Under the pieces are notes generated by a model that worked only from the letters and a program-made list of their open reading frames with translations, did no database searches and was not told where the DNA came from. DNA of 64,000 nucleotides, from assembly GCF_026242055.1 (NCBI RefSeq), contig NZ_JAPJDL010000018.1:1-64000 (forward strand), written 5' to 3'. The translations under genes were made by a program, and so were the position numbers. Below are positions 33,988 through 43,463 of this stretch, in pieces (the stretch's first letter is position 1; every line of letters begins with the position of its first letter). This stretch comes from Lentzea sp. NEAU-D7 (GTDB taxonomy: Bacteria; Actinomycetota; Actinomycetes; Mycobacteriales; Pseudonocardiaceae).

Positions 33988-35153
33988 GCACCGCTTCCCG
34001 GCTCAGCAGAACCGGGCTGACCTCGACCGGCGCCTGGATGGCGGTCGCGGCCGTGTGCCTGGTCGCCGCCGGCACATGGGCCGACTACCCGGAACTGGTG
34101 ACACTCGGCCTGGCCGCGGCGGGCGCCCTGCTGGTCGCCGCCTTCTGGCTGCTGGCAACACCCAAGCTGACGGTCGTGCGGGAGATCCGGCCGCGCCGCG
34201 TGTTCGAGGGCAGCGCCGCCCAAGGCACGCTGACCGTGACGAACGTGGGCAAGCGCGGAAGCCCTCCACTCGTGATCACCGAGACGCTCGGGAAAGAGCG
34301 CACGACCGTCACCGTGCCCGCGCTGGCCGCGGGCCACAGCTGCACGGTCAGCTACCCGCTTCCGGTCGGGCGGCGCGGACGCTACGTCATCCCACCCGTG
34401 CGGCTGGGCCACTCCGACCCGATGCGCCTGTTGCAGCGCGGCCGCGCGGCCGGGGGCGAGCTCGTCCTGCACGTCTACCCGCGCGTGCACCTGCTGGCCG
34501 TGAACACGCTCGGCGGAGCACAGGACGCAGAAGGCCACACGACCAGCAACGCCCCGCTGGGCGGGGCGGCGTTCCACAGCCTGCGGGAGTACGTGCCCGG
34601 CGACGACTGGCGGCGCATCCACTGGGGCGCGACGGCCAGGACCGGCACCGTCATGGCACGCCACGTGGTGGTGCCCGACGAGCCGCGCCAGCTGATCGTG
34701 CTGGACACCAGCTCCGCGCCCTATCCCGGAACGCTCTTCGAGGACGCGGTCCGCGTCGCCGCGTCGTTCTGCGTCGCCGCCGAGGGATCGGGCCTGCCGC
34801 TGCACCTGCGCAGCACCGGCGGGGCGGAGCGGGAGTCGAGCGGTACCGCGCTGGAGCTGCTGTCCGCCGTGCAGCGGAGCAGCGCCGACCGGGGGCTCGC
34901 CGCACTGCCTGACCTGGTGCGGGACGTGGTCTCCGGCACGCAGGGCGTCGCCCTGGTCGTCGTCACCGGTCGCACCGACGCCGAGGCGGCCCAGCTGCTG
35001 ATGTCGTTGCGTCCCCGGTTCCTCTCGGTCAGCCTGGCCCAGCTCGTCCCGCCGGACACCGCGGCGCCGGCCAGGCCACGAGGGGTGCTCGCGGTCACCG
35101 CGGCGACCAGCGAGCGGTTCGCCACGAACTGGAACCGGCTGGTGCTGCGATGA
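33984..35153 (+). CDS. DUF58 domain protein with two N-terminal membrane helices
   Basis: A 389-residue protein. Two hydrophobic helices (residues about 18-60) precede a beta-rich Ig-like region (VREIRPRRVFEGSAAQGTLTV). The DUF58 signature HSLREYVPGDDWRRIHWGATART follows, then a vWA-like domain beginning LIVLDTSS. It normally partners the MoxR ATPase encoded immediately upstream. The stop overlaps the next gene's ATG. Confidence 0.9.
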   Translation: MSTASRLSRTGLTSTGAWMAVAAVCLVAAGTWADYPELVTLGLAAAGALLVAAFWLLATPKLTVVREIRPRRVFEGSAAQGTLTVTNVGKRGSPPLVITETLGKERTTVTVPALAAGHSCTVSYPLPVGRRGRYVIPPVRLGHSDPMRLLQRGRAAGGELVLHVYPRVHLLAVNTLGGAQDAEGHTTSNAPLGGAAFHSLREYVPGDDWRRIHWGATARTGTVMARHVVVPDEPRQLIVLDTSSAPYPGTLFEDAVRVAASFCVAAEGSGLPLHLRSTGGAERESSGTALELLSAVQRSSADRGLAALPDLVRDVVSGTQGVALVVVTGRTDAEAAQLLMSLRPRFLSVSLAQLVPPDTAAPARPRGVLAVTAATSERFATNWNRLVLR

Positions 35154-37366
35154 ACTGGCGGAGTCTCACGTCGGGCAGCGCGGCCGAGGTGGTGCTCGCC
35201 GTGGTGGCCACCGCGGCGGGAACGCTCGTGTACCAAGGGTTCTTCGCCACCAGCGGTTACCTCCCGGTGCTCGCGCTGGCGTGCCTCACCGGCGCGCTGA
35301 CGGCCGCAGCAGGCCACCGGCGCACGTGGGTGACAGCGGTACTGGGAGCCGTGGGACTGGTTCTCGTCATGGTCTACGGGGTGTTCGGCGGTGCCGCGTC
35401 CGCCGTGTTCAGCGGGACGCGCGGTAGCTGGAACCGCCTGCTGACCGTGACCGCTCCCGCAGACAGCTGGCCCGAACTGCTGGCGGCACCGGCGCTCGTG
35501 ACGTGGGCTGCGGCGTTCTCGTCGGTCCTGCTCGTCCTGCGAACTCGTCACCCGCTGGCACCGCTGGCCCCACCACTGGCCGGCTTCCTGTTCGCTCTCC
35601 TGGTCGTCGGCAACCAGGCAGGCGGCCACCTGGCCGCCACTGTCGTGTTCCTGCTCGCCGCACTGCTCCTGGTCGCGGTCCGCACCCATCGCGGCAGTGC
35701 GGTGCCTGCCGGGCGCCCGTCAGGCAGGCCGGTGGTCGCCCTCGCCCTCGTGACCGCGATGGTCGCCGCCAGTGCTTTGTCCGGTGTGGCGGGCGGGCAG
35801 GTGCTGCCCTTCGCGTCCGGCGATCACCGCTTCGACCCGCGGGACGTGCTCGCCCCACCGGTCCTCGGCACCGACACGCTGACCCCGTTGGCAGAGCTGA
35901 AGAAGCAGCTCAACGAGAACCCGCCGCGCCCGTTGTTCACCGTGCGGACGGATCTCGCGACCGCCGGGAAGCTGGACAGGGTCCGCACCGCCGCTCTCGA
36001 CCGGTTCGACGGCACGACCTGGACCGCGGACGACACCTACCGCGTGGCCGGGAGCCACCTCACCGTCGATCCTGGCATGACGAACCGCAGCCAGGTGAAG
36101 ATGCGGATCGAGTTGCAGGAGCTCACCGGTCCGTACCTCCCCGTCGCCGGCTGGCCGTCGCGGCTGGACGTGCGCGCCGGGACCGGCGCGAAGGTCGGTT
36201 TCGCCCCGGACTCGGGCGTGGTGGTGCGCACCGGTTCGACCTCACCGGGCTTCACCTACGACATCACGGCCGAGACCAACCGCGGGCTCGACGAACCGGG
36301 CCGGTCCACGCCGACGCCGACTCTGGACCACTCGGCTCCGCTTCCCGGCGGCATTCCCGATTCGCTGCGCTCGCTGGCGGAGAAGGGCCGCGAGAACCAC
36401 CCGGACGCCCCTCACCTCCAGCTGCGCTACCTCGAGACCGAACTGCGAGGTCTGCACTACCAGCTGGACCGGCCACCGGGGCACTCGTACGCCGCCATCA
36501 ACCGTGCCCTGGTGGCAGGAGCCGGCGGGTACGCGGAGCAGTACACCGCCGCGTTCGCGGTGATCGCCAGGATGTGGGGGTTCCCGGTCAGGGTCGCGGT
36601 CGGCTACCGCCTGCGTGCCCCCCAGCACGGCGTCTTCCACGTCACCACAGCGGATGCCCACGCCTGGGCCGAGGTGCACTTCGCCCGACTCGGCTGGGTC
36701 GCGTTCAACCCGGCCGGTGGCGGCTCCGCGAGCACACCGCCCCCACCGCAGGAACCGCCCCGCGTGGTTCCGCCGCAGGTCGCCCCGCCGACCGGAACCC
36801 CGGAGCCCGCGCCACAGGCGGAAGCGGAGTCCACCCTCGCGCCGGAGGCGTGGGCGCTGCGCTGGAGCGACGTCCTGAACGGCACCCTGGTCCTCGTGCC
36901 GGTGGCGGTTCTGCTCCTGCTGCTCACCGGCGGGCTGATCGCGCTCGGCAAAGCCGACCGCCGCAGGCGAAGGCGCCGCGGCGCGGACGACACGGCGCGC
37001 ATTCTCGGAGCGTGGCAAGAACAGCTCGACCGGCTGGCCGAACGTGGCGTCTCACCACCGGTCTCGCTCACGTTCCACGAGGTGGCACTGCACGCGCGGA
37101 GCACCCTCGGCGACGTGGCGAACCCGATCGCCGCCACCGCTCAGCTGGCGACCACGGCGATCTACGCGCCGGAGCTCATCGGCAGGCCGGAGTCCGATCA
37201 GGCCTGGGAGCACGAGGCGCGGTTGAACGCAGGGCTCCACCCGCGACGCCTGTCCGCCGCAAGGGTTCGCGCGGCGGTCGATCCGCGTCCGCTGTGGACC
37301 TCGTGGAGCGTCGTGCGGCGCAGGCGACGGGCAGGCGAAAGACTGGAAATGGGGCGATACCGGTGA
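35150..37366 (+). CDS. TgpA-like transglutaminase-fold membrane protein, catalytic Cys missing
   Basis: A 738-residue membrane protein of the TgpA type. Several N-terminal helices lead to an extracytoplasmic transglutaminase-like domain (about residues 395-530). A Pro-rich linker, one more helix (LVPVAVLLLLLTGGLIALG) and a basic cytoplasmic tail follow. The domain motif reads GGYAEQYTAAFAVIARMWG: the position of the usual nucleophilic Cys is Ala462. The His-containing HAWAEVHF and the FNPAGG element remain. It is therefore probably non-catalytic, perhaps a binding scaffold. It is coupled by four-base overlaps to the DUF58 gene and the PKD/RCC1 gene. Confidence 0.85.
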   Translation: MNWRSLTSGSAAEVVLAVVATAAGTLVYQGFFATSGYLPVLALACLTGALTAAAGHRRTWVTAVLGAVGLVLVMVYGVFGGAASAVFSGTRGSWNRLLTVTAPADSWPELLAAPALVTWAAAFSSVLLVLRTRHPLAPLAPPLAGFLFALLVVGNQAGGHLAATVVFLLAALLLVAVRTHRGSAVPAGRPSGRPVVALALVTAMVAASALSGVAGGQVLPFASGDHRFDPRDVLAPPVLGTDTLTPLAELKKQLNENPPRPLFTVRTDLATAGKLDRVRTAALDRFDGTTWTADDTYRVAGSHLTVDPGMTNRSQVKMRIELQELTGPYLPVAGWPSRLDVRAGTGAKVGFAPDSGVVVRTGSTSPGFTYDITAETNRGLDEPGRSTPTPTLDHSAPLPGGIPDSLRSLAEKGRENHPDAPHLQLRYLETELRGLHYQLDRPPGHSYAAINRALVAGAGGYAEQYTAAFAVIARMWGFPVRVAVGYRLRAPQHGVFHVTTADAHAWAEVHFARLGWVAFNPAGGGSASTPPPPQEPPRVVPPQVAPPTGTPEPAPQAEAESTLAPEAWALRWSDVLNGTLVLVPVAVLLLLLTGGLIALGKADRRRRRRRGADDTARILGAWQEQLDRLAERGVSPPVSLTFHEVALHARSTLGDVANPIAATAQLATTAIYAPELIGRPESDQAWEHEARLNAGLHPRRLSAARVRAAVDPRPLWTSWSVVRRRRRAGERLEMGRYR

Positions 37367-39936
37367 AGTCGAGACACGTCCGCGTCATGCTCGCCGTCGT
37401 CGCCGCGCTCACCGGCGCGATCGTGGTGGGAGGTCCCGGGTACGAGACCTCCCAGGCACGGATGTACTCCGGGGCGGTGTGGCTGGCGTCCGAACGGGTC
37501 GGCCAGGCGACGCTCGTGGACGGCGCCTCCGCCGAGGTGAAGGCCCAGGTGACGGTCGATGGTCCGAGCACGGCGCTGAACGTCACCCAGCAGGGCGACG
37601 CCGCCCTGGTCCTGAACGAGAGGACCGGTGCGCTGCGCCGCGTCGACAGCGCCACCGAAGACGTCTCACCGCCGGTGTCCGTTCTGCCCGCGAGCGACGG
37701 ACTGGTCGTGCTGCCCTCTCCGGACGCGCCGCGGGTGATCGACGTCCACAGTGGAATGACCACGGTGGTCGACCCCGTGACGCTGGCGCCGACCGGCGAA
37801 CCCGAGCAGCTGGCCGACAGGATCCGGCCGGGCAGCGGCGTCGTCGACGGCGAAGGCCGGGTGTGGGCGATCGACGACGCGACCGGCGACGTGGTCTGGC
37901 TGAGCGGGGGCAAGCGGCGAGTGCGTACCGCGGACACCGGCAACGGCAGACTCGCGATCACCACGGGCCGGCCCGTGCTGGTGGACCCCGAGCACGGCAC
38001 GGTCCAGCTGATCCACCCTGAGAGCGGAGGCGTCAGCCGATCACTGCGACCGGAACTCCGTCCCGACGACGACGTGGTCGTCAGCGGCTCCCCCGGCCTC
38101 GCCAGGGTGCTGATCGTGGTTCCCTCTCGCGGCGAGCTGATCACGTGCACCTTCGACGTCGGTTCCTGCACCGAGCCCGTGAAAGTCGCCGCCGCGGGTG
38201 CCGACCTCGGCGCCCTGGTCGAGGCCGACGACCACGCGGTGGTACCCGACCACTCGACCGGGCAGGCGACGATCGTCGACCTCGGCACATCACGGGTGGT
38301 GGCCCAGCGCAGGCTGTTCGACCGGCCGGCTCCGTTCGAGCTGATCACCCGCGACGACATCGTGTTCTTCAACGACCCGGAGAGCGACAAAGCCGGCGTG
38401 CTCGACCTGTGGGGCGGCGTGCGCACGATCACCAAGTACGCCGACGACCCCGCCACGCCCGCTCTCCCCCTGGTGCCCGAGAGCAAACCGTCGGACGACG
38501 TGAAGAAGACCGGCCGGCAGAAGCCGGACCCCGGGCTCGGACTACCCGGCCTGACCGGCGATCCCGGCGAGGGGATCGCCGGGCCCGCGGCGTCCATCCT
38601 GGTCACGCCCGGCAATCGCGGTGCGGTCGGCGACGAGTTCGAGCTGACCTTCGTGCTGCGACCCGCCGTCGAGGCCGCGGTCCGGTGGTCGTTCGGCGAC
38701 GGAGCCGACGGATCCGGCTCGTCGGTCCGGCACAGGTGGACCGAGCCGGGCACCTTCACCGTCCGCGCGACCGCCACGTTCAGCACGGGCAAGCGTGCCG
38801 AGGCGGAGACGAGGGTGGTCGTGGACCCGCCGGACGCCCCGCCGGCCATCACCTCTCTCGACATCCGGCGAGCGAAACCGGTGGTCGGTGAGTCGGTGCG
38901 CTTCAGCGCCGACACCACCCGCGATCCGGACCGCTGGGAGTGGACCGTCACCAGGTCCGGCCGGCCGGTACCCGAAGTGACCGCGCGGACGGCCGAGTTC
39001 GCCCACGCGTTCACCACGGCAGGCCACTACGTCGTCACACTCACGATCATCAAGGGAACCCGGACCGCTCAGTCCTCCCGGCAGTTCAGCGTGGGACGGG
39101 GCGCCGTCAAGGTCTGGGGCCGCGAGACCGAACGCTTGAACCTGGCCCCTCCTCGGGAGGCGGAGAGCGGTGTGATCGCGATCGACGCGGCGGAGAGCCA
39201 CATCGTGGCGTTGAAGTCGGACGGCCGTGTGATCGCCTGGGGCGACGACCAGTTCGGCCAGTTGCAGGTCCCGCCCCAAGCGTTGAGCGGTGTGATCGCA
39301 ATTTCCGCCGGGGGACATCACAGTCTCGCGCTCAAGGCCGACGGCTCCGTCATCCAGTGGGGCAGGACGGACAACGGGGAGCAGGACGTACCGGACGAGG
39401 CACGGCGCAACGTCGTCGCCATCTCCGCAGGCTCGATGGACAGCATGGCGTTGAAGGACGACGGCCGCGTCATCGTGTGGGGCAACGGCTCCGAAGTGCA
39501 ACCGGTGCCCGAAGCGGCCACCAAGGGTGTGATCGGGATCGAGGTCGGAAACCTGAAGTTCACGGCCTGGAAGGCGGACGGCTCCATCATCGTCTGGCCC
39601 TTCGGGGAAGACGCGGGCGGCCGGGTGGACGGCGGAGTGCGCTCAGCCGGCTGGTCGGACGCCGTCACCCTGGTGTTGGGGGAGAACGGCTCGGTCACCA
39701 GTCGGGGCTTCCCCATGACCTCCCTCTACTTCGTGCCCGAGGAAGCCAAGAGCGGTGTCGTCTCGCTGAACTGGGGTCGGCAGCACGTCCTGGCGCTGAA
39801 GGAGAACGCCACGATGCTCGGATGGGGCCTCGGGTACGACTTCGAGCCCCCGCCGCCGCCCGAGTACAACCGCGGGGTGAGGGCAGTGGCGGCGGGCGAG
39901 GGGTTCAACCTGGTCCTGCTGGACGAGATCGACTGA
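37363..39936 (+). CDS. Exported PKD-RCC1 repeat protein
   Basis: An 857-residue protein starting at GTG 37363. An N-terminal hydrophobic signal/anchor (VMLAVVAALTGAIVVGG) is followed by about 360 residues of beta-rich, propeller-like repeats. Two PKD-type domains come next (about 408-490, with WSFGDGADGSG and HRWTEPGTFTVRATA; about 493-578). A C-terminal RCC1-like propeller of six to seven units ends the protein (for example VIAIDAAESHIVALKSDGRV). RCC1 propellers are unusual as an extracytoplasmic partner of a MoxR system; binding to a surface protein or polysaccharide is plausible. The 3' end lies nine bases from the convergent TIR gene. Confidence 0.82.
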   Translation: MKSRHVRVMLAVVAALTGAIVVGGPGYETSQARMYSGAVWLASERVGQATLVDGASAEVKAQVTVDGPSTALNVTQQGDAALVLNERTGALRRVDSATEDVSPPVSVLPASDGLVVLPSPDAPRVIDVHSGMTTVVDPVTLAPTGEPEQLADRIRPGSGVVDGEGRVWAIDDATGDVVWLSGGKRRVRTADTGNGRLAITTGRPVLVDPEHGTVQLIHPESGGVSRSLRPELRPDDDVVVSGSPGLARVLIVVPSRGELITCTFDVGSCTEPVKVAAAGADLGALVEADDHAVVPDHSTGQATIVDLGTSRVVAQRRLFDRPAPFELITRDDIVFFNDPESDKAGVLDLWGGVRTITKYADDPATPALPLVPESKPSDDVKKTGRQKPDPGLGLPGLTGDPGEGIAGPAASILVTPGNRGAVGDEFELTFVLRPAVEAAVRWSFGDGADGSGSSVRHRWTEPGTFTVRATATFSTGKRAEAETRVVVDPPDAPPAITSLDIRRAKPVVGESVRFSADTTRDPDRWEWTVTRSGRPVPEVTARTAEFAHAFTTAGHYVVTLTIIKGTRTAQSSRQFSVGRGAVKVWGRETERLNLAPPREAESGVIAIDAAESHIVALKSDGRVIAWGDDQFGQLQVPPQALSGVIAISAGGHHSLALKADGSVIQWGRTDNGEQDVPDEARRNVVAISAGSMDSMALKDDGRVIVWGNGSEVQPVPEAATKGVIGIEVGNLKFTAWKADGSIIVWPFGEDAGGRVDGGVRSAGWSDAVTLVLGENGSVTSRGFPMTSLYFVPEEAKSGVVSLNWGRQHVLALKENATMLGWGLGYDFEPPPPPEYNRGVRAVAAGEGFNLVLLDEID

Positions 39937-39945
39937 CCTGTGCGG

Positions 39946-41331
39946 TTACGAGTAGCGGGCACGGGTGGCCTGGCGCAGTTCACGCCAGGCTGCGGCCACG
40001 TTGGCGGTCTCTCCCCCGAACGCACCGGCGCGCAGCAGCGCCGACTCGGCGTCCAGCCGCGCGGCGTTGCGCTGGTAGACGACCGAGTCGTCGTGGTCGA
40101 GGCGCACCGCGAACTCCCCCAGCGACGAGAACGGGGCGTCGTGCAGTTCCAGCAGGCTGCGCAGGAACTCGTAGTCCGCGAACGCCCACTCGAACGCCGG
40201 GCCGTCCACGACGTTGAAGAACACGCGGCTGAGCACCTGCCTCAGTTGCACGCTCAGCGCTTGGTGGGGCGGCGCGCCGCCCCACGTGGGGAGCGCTGCC
40301 GCGTGCCGCGGGTCGACCACGTTGCGCAGCGCCAACTCCCGCAGCACGGGCGTCGTGCGGCCGTCAACGGAGGTGGCCGACGTCTGGCACAGCAGGCGGT
40401 GCAGGAGCTCGTCCCTGCCCGCCGCCACGGCGGCCACGCCGATCACGCAGGTCAGCAGCAACGCCGGATAAGCCGTTGCGTTGACCCACGCGTCGTTCGC
40501 TCCGTGGTGGCGCGGGCGTGGACGCAGGAAGCGTTCGACCAGGCCTGTCCACACCTCGTCGTGCCGGCGGTCTCCGGACCGCACGCCGATGGCGACGAGG
40601 CGCAGCAACGGTGCCAGGTCGTGCTCGTAGCCGGTGAGCCGCTTCTCCAGCTCGGCCGGCAGGTCGCTGTCGTCGAGGTGGCCGGACGTGGGGTACCGCG
40701 CCTCCGTGAGCAGTTCGAGCGCCGCCGTGGCCGCCGACTGGACGCGTTCGTACACCGACTGGCCGAGCGGTTCGGACAGGGCCTGGCGGAACTCGGTGAT
40801 CGGGCTGCGCAGCTCGCCCTCGGCCGGGCGGGCGGGGCGCGGGGCGGACGACGGGCGTGGTGCGACGAGCTCCGGGACCAGCTCGACCAGCTCGTCGACC
40901 AGGCGGGGCAGGTCCAGGTCGTCGCTGCGGTGGTGGATGCGCAGGTACTGGCAGCGGGCCACGCGCTTCAACGCGTCGGGCAGGTCGGCCTCGCGCAGCG
41001 GGTCGATGCCGTCCATGAGGACCGGGATCACGCGCAGGCCGCAGTCGAAGGCCTCGAGGATCTCGCGGCGCACCCAGTCGTCGGACTTGCCGAGGCGGCG
41101 GACGCCCTCGCGGTCGACGGCGTTCACCCAGCGGGGGCCGATGAGGGCCAGGAGCACCTCGCACCGGCGCAGGCCGCTCAGGATCTCGCGGGAGAAGTCC
41201 TCGCCGAGGCGGATCGACTGGCTCGCGTAGAAGACCTGGCCGGCTCCGAAGCGCGCGCTCAACTCCCGCTTGACCAGGGCAGCAGCCCATTCACCGTCAC
41301 CGGTGCGGTAGTTGACGAACACGCCAGGCAT
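39946..41331 (-). CDS. TIR-domain protein with helical C-terminal region
   Basis: A 461-residue protein. Residues 1 to about 140 form a TIR domain: MPGVFVNYRTGDGEWAAALV, then VFYASQSIRLGEDFSREIL and WVRREILEAF. Glu90 in the last motif is the position of the catalytic glutamate in NAD-cleaving TIR enzymes, so NADase activity is possible. The remaining 300 residues are helical with no clear catalytic motif; they may bind the partners. The ATG at 41331 begins the conserved strand. It is the third gene of an operon with two coiled-coil proteins and lies beside the peptide/hydroxylase pair. TIR-like FxsC proteins occur in FxSxx-COOH peptide loci, though this one is not a clear FxsC. Confidence 0.82.
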   Translation of the reverse strand: MPGVFVNYRTGDGEWAAALVKRELSARFGAGQVFYASQSIRLGEDFSREILSGLRRCEVLLALIGPRWVNAVDREGVRRLGKSDDWVRREILEAFDCGLRVIPVLMDGIDPLREADLPDALKRVARCQYLRIHHRSDDLDLPRLVDELVELVPELVAPRPSSAPRPARPAEGELRSPITEFRQALSEPLGQSVYERVQSAATAALELLTEARYPTSGHLDDSDLPAELEKRLTGYEHDLAPLLRLVAIGVRSGDRRHDEVWTGLVERFLRPRPRHHGANDAWVNATAYPALLLTCVIGVAAVAAGRDELLHRLLCQTSATSVDGRTTPVLRELALRNVVDPRHAAALPTWGGAPPHQALSVQLRQVLSRVFFNVVDGPAFEWAFADYEFLRSLLELHDAPFSSLGEFAVRLDHDDSVVYQRNAARLDAESALLRAGAFGGETANVAAAWRELRQATRARYS

Positions 41332-41368
41332 CGCCCTAACCCTCTCACGTGAGGCCGTGACGAGGAGA

Positions 41369-42358
41369 TTACTGACCGCCTCCAAAGCGATTTGCCACCC
41401 GGCGCTCTTCGCGGGCCTGTTCGACGCGTTCCTCCAGCGCCTCGAACCACTCGCGGCCCTGGCGGCCGCAGTGGTCGCGGATCTCGTGCTTGAGCTCGGA
41501 GGTGTTGGCGTTCAACGTGCGGACCATGTCCAGGCCCTCGTCCACGTGGGACCGCAGCTCGCCCTGGGAGCGGGCCAGGTGGGCCGCGGCGGCCCTCATC
41601 TCGGCGCGGGCCCGGCTGCTCACGGTCAACTGGTAAGGCGCGCGGCGGGCGTGGCGGACGAGACCCGCCATCGTGCGCAACGAGGTCTGCGCGGAGTGGT
41701 AGGCGATGTGGGCGGTGTCGGCGCACTGGTAGGACTCGCGGTGGAACACGCGCAGGGAGTGGAACTCGACACCGGGACGCTCCGCGCGCTGGAGCTTCTC
41801 CACGCGTGCCCGCACCTGCTGGGCCTGGCGGCGCACCCGGTCGTTCTGGGCGCGGACGCGCCGCACCGCCTGGTCGGCCTCGGCGGCCGCCGCGCGCACC
41901 TCCGCGACGGTGACCCTGCGGGCGCGGCCGTCCCAGAGCCGCATGGCGACCAGGACGACGAGGCCGATCAGCGCGGCGCTGCCGAAGAGCGACGTGCCGT
42001 CGTCGATGACGTGCTCACCGAGGAGGGAGGGCTCCTTGCGCAGGAACACGAAGGCGTTCGTGGCGGCGAGCAGCCCGAGGCCGCGCAGCAGGTACCCGGA
42101 CCAGCGGCGCACCGGTGGCGAGCGGCGCAGCCGGCCGCCGCGGCTCAGCACGATCCGGACCGCCAGCGCGGCCAGCGGCACCGCCACGGCCGAGCCCCAC
42201 AGCCACTCCTGCAGGTACACGGCGTGTTCGGGCCGGCCGTCGACGACGATGCGCGCCGCGATCGCCGGTGACACCAGCACGAGCGCCAGCGGCATCACGA
42301 GGAACAGGGCGAGGAACGCGAACACGCAGCCGCAACCGCTGCGCTGGTTGCGGCTCAC
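41369..42358 (-). CDS. Membrane protein with cytoplasmic coiled coil
   Basis: A 329-residue protein starting at a GTG that overlaps the preceding stop. Residues about 10-120 hold a few hydrophobic helices (CVFAFLALFLVMPLALVLVS and a pair near 130-150). A long charged coiled coil follows (AEVRAAAAEADQAVRRVRAQNDRVRRQ). The second half is His-rich and helical. I do not recognise the family. Genomic position suggests a membrane platform for the TIR protein encoded 37 bases downstream. Confidence 0.65.
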   Translation of the reverse strand: MSRNQRSGCGCVFAFLALFLVMPLALVLVSPAIAARIVVDGRPEHAVYLQEWLWGSAVAVPLAALAVRIVLSRGGRLRRSPPVRRWSGYLLRGLGLLAATNAFVFLRKEPSLLGEHVIDDGTSLFGSAALIGLVVLVAMRLWDGRARRVTVAEVRAAAAEADQAVRRVRAQNDRVRRQAQQVRARVEKLQRAERPGVEFHSLRVFHRESYQCADTAHIAYHSAQTSLRTMAGLVRHARRAPYQLTVSSRARAEMRAAAAHLARSQGELRSHVDEGLDMVRTLNANTSELKHEIRDHCGRQGREWFEALEERVEQAREERRVANRFGGGQ

Positions 42359-42849
42359 CGGGCGCGGCGCGGCTTGCGGCGGGCGGGTGCGAGAGCGGTC
42401 GCGCCCGATCCGTTGAGCACCTTGTCGATGACGTTCGCAACGCCGCCGGTGAGTTCGGAGTGGTGCTGCACGAGCATGGTGGTGAAGTGCTGCGTCAGGT
42501 CGATGTAGGCACGGCGCTCCGCGAGCTCCAGTCCCGGCTTGACGGTCGCGCGCTGCATGTTGACCATGCACTCCCGCAGCGCCGCCGCGCTCTTCCCCGC
42601 CCTGCCGAGCTCCTTCTGCATGCCGCGCAGCGTGGCGGTGGACTCCCGGCGGCGCTGGTCCAGCACCGCCAGCCGGACGTCCCTGTCGTCCACCGCCTTC
42701 GCCGCGCGCACCTCGCGGATCTCGGTGGCCAGCGCGTACGTCTCGGCGACGCAGCGGCCGGCGGCGCCGAGTGGTTTCAGTTGCTCGGCGACACGGGACA
42801 GGGCGTCGGTGAAGCCGACGTCCCGGCCCTCGAAGGTGACCAAACCCAT
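42355..42849 (-). CDS. Small coiled-coil protein of unknown function
   Basis: A 164-residue, almost wholly helical protein (MGLVTFEGRDVGFTDALSRV). It has heptad-like repeats (EIREVRAAKAVDDRDVRLAVLDQ) and a basic tail (PARRKPRRAR) that might bind nucleic acid or membrane. It is the first gene of the TIR operon, in GTGA overlap with the next. No family was recognised. Confidence 0.6.
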   Translation of the reverse strand: MGLVTFEGRDVGFTDALSRVAEQLKPLGAAGRCVAETYALATEIREVRAAKAVDDRDVRLAVLDQRRRESTATLRGMQKELGRAGKSAAALRECMVNMQRATVKPGLELAERRAYIDLTQHFTTMLVQHHSELTGGVANVIDKVLNGSGATALAPARRKPRRAR

Positions 42850-43220
42850 GGAAGTCTCATCCTGCCGCCCCGCCGGAGCGTTACACCCCGAACGAACACG
42901 GTCACGCCGCGACCCCGACGACGGCCCCCCGCCACAGCCGGAAAACCACCTGGCGCACAACGGATCCGGCGGGCAAGACACCGTGATATTCCGCTGTGAC
43001 GGGAATCCGTGTCCATGAATTGTCCACTTTGGCCTTCTACAAGGATTTCCGCTGGTCATGAGATCATGGAGTGACCGAACATCACCCATGGTGCCGAAAT
43101 TCCCCGTGGTGGCGCAGATGGAGCAGCACCCATGTACGCGAAAGGATCTCCCATACACCAGGGCGATTGGGCATGATGCAAGTGACATCGGTGTCACGGT
43201 CGGTAGTCGGGAGGGAACCC
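42850..43220. promoter_or_regulatory. Divergent promoter region of TIR operon and peptide/hydroxylase pair
   Basis: A 371-bp stretch with lower GC than its neighbours. It contains a small inverted repeat GTGACA-TCG-GTGTCAC at 43182-43197 and a strong GGGAGG ribosome site at 43210-43215 before the peptide GTG. Alternative ATGs at 43173 and 43176 in frame with the peptide lack a site. No other gene is supported. Confidence 0.5.
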
Positions 43221-43463
43221 GTGGAAGAGGCTCCAGAGGTGAACTGCGCACTCGTCGACCTGACAGGCATTTCCCTCGACGAACTGCGGCACACGACCGA
43301 CGAGTCGGTTGCCGCGTCGGTACGCGCGGTGCTGCTCGACGTCGCTGATCCGGGCGCCCGCGCGGCGCGGATGAGCAACTCCGCTGACGAGGACAAGTGC
43401 GACGGAGGCCTGTTGCCGGAGCGGAGGACCGACCGAGAGCTGGTACCGCTGATCAAGTGCTGA
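43221..43463 (+). CDS. FxsA-like RiPP precursor peptide
   Basis: An 80-residue peptide starting at GTG 43221, five bases after GGGAGG. Residues 10-43 match the leader pattern of FxSxx-COOH precursors: a short hydrophobic/acidic ALVDLTGISLDEL followed by a helix SVAASVRAVLLDVADP. The C-terminal half, from about residue 45, is hydrophilic with Asp/Asn/Ser (MSNSADEDKCDGG) and ends LIKC. It does not end in FxSxx. Two Cys (60 and 80) follow the leader and one lies at residue 9. The gene overlaps the HExxH hydroxylase gene by seven bases. Asp/Asn residues in the core are candidates for beta-hydroxylation. The family link is judged by eye. Confidence 0.7.
   Translation: MEEAPEVNCALVDLTGISLDELRHTTDESVAASVRAVLLDVADPGARAARMSNSADEDKCDGGLLPERRTDRELVPLIKC

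Noticed and set aside
43071..43220. A 50-residue N-terminal extension of the FxsA-like peptide
   Set aside because: The extended part is Trp/Arg/His-rich and unlike known leaders, and the GTG at 43221 has a strong ribosome site.
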